Shown here: positions 55,641 through 64,000 of the stretch, piece after piece
How the letters are laid out: each line of letters opens with the position of its first letter
Numbering within the stretch: position 1 is the stretch's first letter
Assembly (NCBI RefSeq): GCF_005239225.2
Contig: NC_133286.1
Coordinates: 19,420,572 to 19,484,571, forward strand
Direction: 5' to 3'
Source of the DNA: Populus alba
Lineage: Eukaryota > Streptophyta > Magnoliopsida > Malpighiales > Salicaceae
Length of the DNA: 64,000 nucleotides
The notes under the pieces: model-generated
Seen by the model: the letters and a program-made list of their open reading frames with translations, nothing else
Databases searched by the model: none
What the model was told of the DNA's origin: nothing
Position numbers and translations under genes: made by a program

Positions 55641-56573
55641 AATAAAACAAAAAAAACAGAGGAGCAAGACGACATGCTCATATATAAAATCCGGATGGAT
55701 TAGCTCGATCCTATTAAAATAAGATTGGACTCGGATAATATCAATAAAAATTAAAAAATAATTAAAGTTTCAATATTGCATTTTAAAAATATTTTTTTAA
55801 AAATTAAAAATTTTTATTTTTTACTTTAAATTAAAATATTTTTAAATTTTTTTAATATATTAATATTAAAAATAATTTTTAAAAATTAAAAAAATATTAT
55901 TTAAATATATTTTTAAATAAAAAACATTTTAAAAATCAATCATAACAACTGCACCACTCACACTAATCTAGATTAATTTAACAGACTGAACCCCTCAACT
56001 TTGGGATTGACTGCTTCAATGCAGCAACAATGGTGACAAAAGTTAAAATCGTCCAAAAATAAAAAATGATGGCGGCCCTGACAAAAAAAGAAAGAAAGAA
56101 GGTTTGACCATGTGAAAAGGACTGTGACAGAGACAATGAATTTATCATCTTGTCCTTTAAAAAAATAAAAATTCATCTTTTAGCTTTTGTTATAACTCAT
56201 TAGTTGGATGTGGACATGAATGCGACTCCAGTACGTTTCATTTCTCATTACTTCTTCCAAGCATATATTCATAAACGAATCAGATGATTTTTAGGTTTAA
56301 GCAACAAATGTTTTTTATTTTATTTTTGAGAAACAAAAATTGAATTTCTGTCATATAAAAAAATATCTCTTTTATAAACGGAGAAGAGAAGAAGAAAAGG
56401 GAAAATAATAATAATGTATAAATGCTCCACTTAAATAAATATTTTAATAAAAATTGACCGTTCTTTTAAATAGGCAGGAAGACTGTGTCTGGGTGCCCAA
56501 AATCAAATCAAAAACCTCCTCCCTCTCTATCGCGGCATGAAGCTTTGAAAGGACGACGTTCCCTTTAACCACA

Positions 56574-56580
56574 TATAAAA
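56574..56580 (+). promoter_or_regulatory. TATA box of the glutathione reductase gene
   Basis: TATAAAA sits about 70 bp before a GT donor at 56651, which would end a short non-coding first exon (AATCTCTACAAAG, then GTATTT). The matching acceptor is ATGCAG at 57080-57085. A 5' UTR intron is common in plant housekeeping genes. Confidence 0.5.
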
Positions 56581-57106
56581 AGAAAACTCTCCTTTACCTC
56601 CATACTTCCCTACCACTTATTTCTCCTCCTTCGCTAATCAATCTCTACAAAGGTATTTATCCTTTTCATTTTCCTCTCCTCTAGAAAATTGAAGCAAAAC
56701 GTAAAAAAATAATAAATAAACAAATCGAAATTGTCGATCTTCTTCTTCTTAATTATAGAAAGATTTTTTTTTAGACTTGCTTAACCGAGCCTACTGCAGC
56801 CGGTGTTTTTTTGGCTAATGGCCTTCGTCTGGCGTTGATGTTTTGTTAGATGCTTACTAGCTTTTTCATCCTTGCGTATTTTACTTATCGTTTAAGGTTC
56901 TTTATTTTGATTTTTTTTTTTTATGGTTGTGTTGGCTGTATTTTAAATGGTATAGCTCTTAAAATTGGAGGGGCCAGTGTGGTTTAGTTTAGGACCTGAG
57001 ATGGTTTTTCTAACGATTTTTTATAACTTAAATAAATTTACTGTTGATCTGGTTTTCATTTTTGTGTGTGAATGTGTGGATGCAGTTAAAATTCAATTTT
57101 ACAATC

Positions 57107-63761
<6,655 letters not shown>

Positions 63762-64000
63762 GTATCTCTTTTTTTATTTATTTTACTTGTATGGTTCTTT
63801 TTCTTCGTCAACATCTTTTTTATATGATGGTAATAGCTGTTTGATTTTAATGAAAGTCTAGAAATATGGACAAATGGAAGTTTAACTCCTAAAGAAGCAC
63901 TTCATGAAGCCTCCCAGAATTTGATTGATTTATTTATTCCTTTTCTACATGCAGAAGAAGAAAACTTCCATTTAGAAAAAAATCAACACAAGATTACTTA
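63762..64000 (+). other. GR1: Start of the next glutathione reductase intron
   Basis: The exon ends at 63761 in phase 2 before GTATCT. No further exon with the expected dimerisation-domain residues appears before the window ends. Confidence 0.6.

Larger units (their letters stand above)
53778..57106. other. Spacer between GBA2 and glutathione reductase
   Basis: The first several hundred bases are GBA2 3' UTR and flank. Two SINEs and an AT-rich repeat (about 55775-55935) follow. From about 56570 the promoter and a non-coding first exon of the glutathione reductase gene are seen. No further gene is visible; frames at 54945-55275 are spurious. Confidence 0.6.

Overview
The window is nuclear DNA of a woody eudicot, most likely Populus or another Salicaceae. 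Genes have short exons with GT-AG introns, and the spacers are very AT-rich and full of short transposons. Several tRNA-derived SINEs share one 3' domain, as reported for willow-family SINEs. The species call is inference. Exons were joined by hand from splice sites, reading phase and family similarity.

Layout. 1-1040 holds the last exon of an ANKRD13-type ankyrin protein (+). 3199-3891 (-) encodes a small unknown protein ending in a CaaX-like box. 8579-9743 and 11036-12178 (-) are tandem response regulators, each with an N-terminal coiled coil and one receiver domain. One has Glu in place of the phospho-accepting Asp. 14411-15620 is debris: a beta-tubulin fragment (+) abuts a broken ABC1-kinase fragment (-). 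17097-19157 (+) is an SDI2-like TPR protein, 19863-22110 (-) a VAMP72 R-SNARE, 25008-29335 (-) a CSLD1-type cellulose synthase-like D protein, and 30188-33031 (+) an unknown plant protein. 33843-33926 (-) is an intron-containing elongator tRNA-Met. 33.9-44.7 kb is a transposon-rich spacer. 44735-53777 (+) is an 18-exon GBA2-type glucosylceramidase (GH116). From 57107 (+) to the window end lies a cytosolic glutathione reductase whose C-terminal part is outside.

The ankyrin - SDI2 - VAMP72 - CSLD1 neighbourhood resembles two Arabidopsis blocks as I remember them: At1g04750-At1g04780 (VAMP721, VAMP726, SDI2, ankyrin protein) and At2g33100-At2g33120 (CSLD1, VAMP723, VAMP722). This suggests an old linkage group, not a co-regulated system. 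The genes otherwise belong to separate processes: secretion and tip growth, sulfur response, phosphorelay signalling, sphingolipid turnover and redox control.

Most unusual content: the receiver pair with one altered phospho-site; the chimeric pseudogene island; five SINEs ranging from nearly intact (with a 19-bp target duplication) to copies degraded almost entirely by C-to-T/G-to-A changes; a short-LTR (TRIM-like) element split by a hAT-like element; a 41-bp repeat carrying upstream ATGs just before CSLD1; and a GC-AG intron in the glucosylceramidase gene. I saw no CRISPR array, phage or prokaryotic system.
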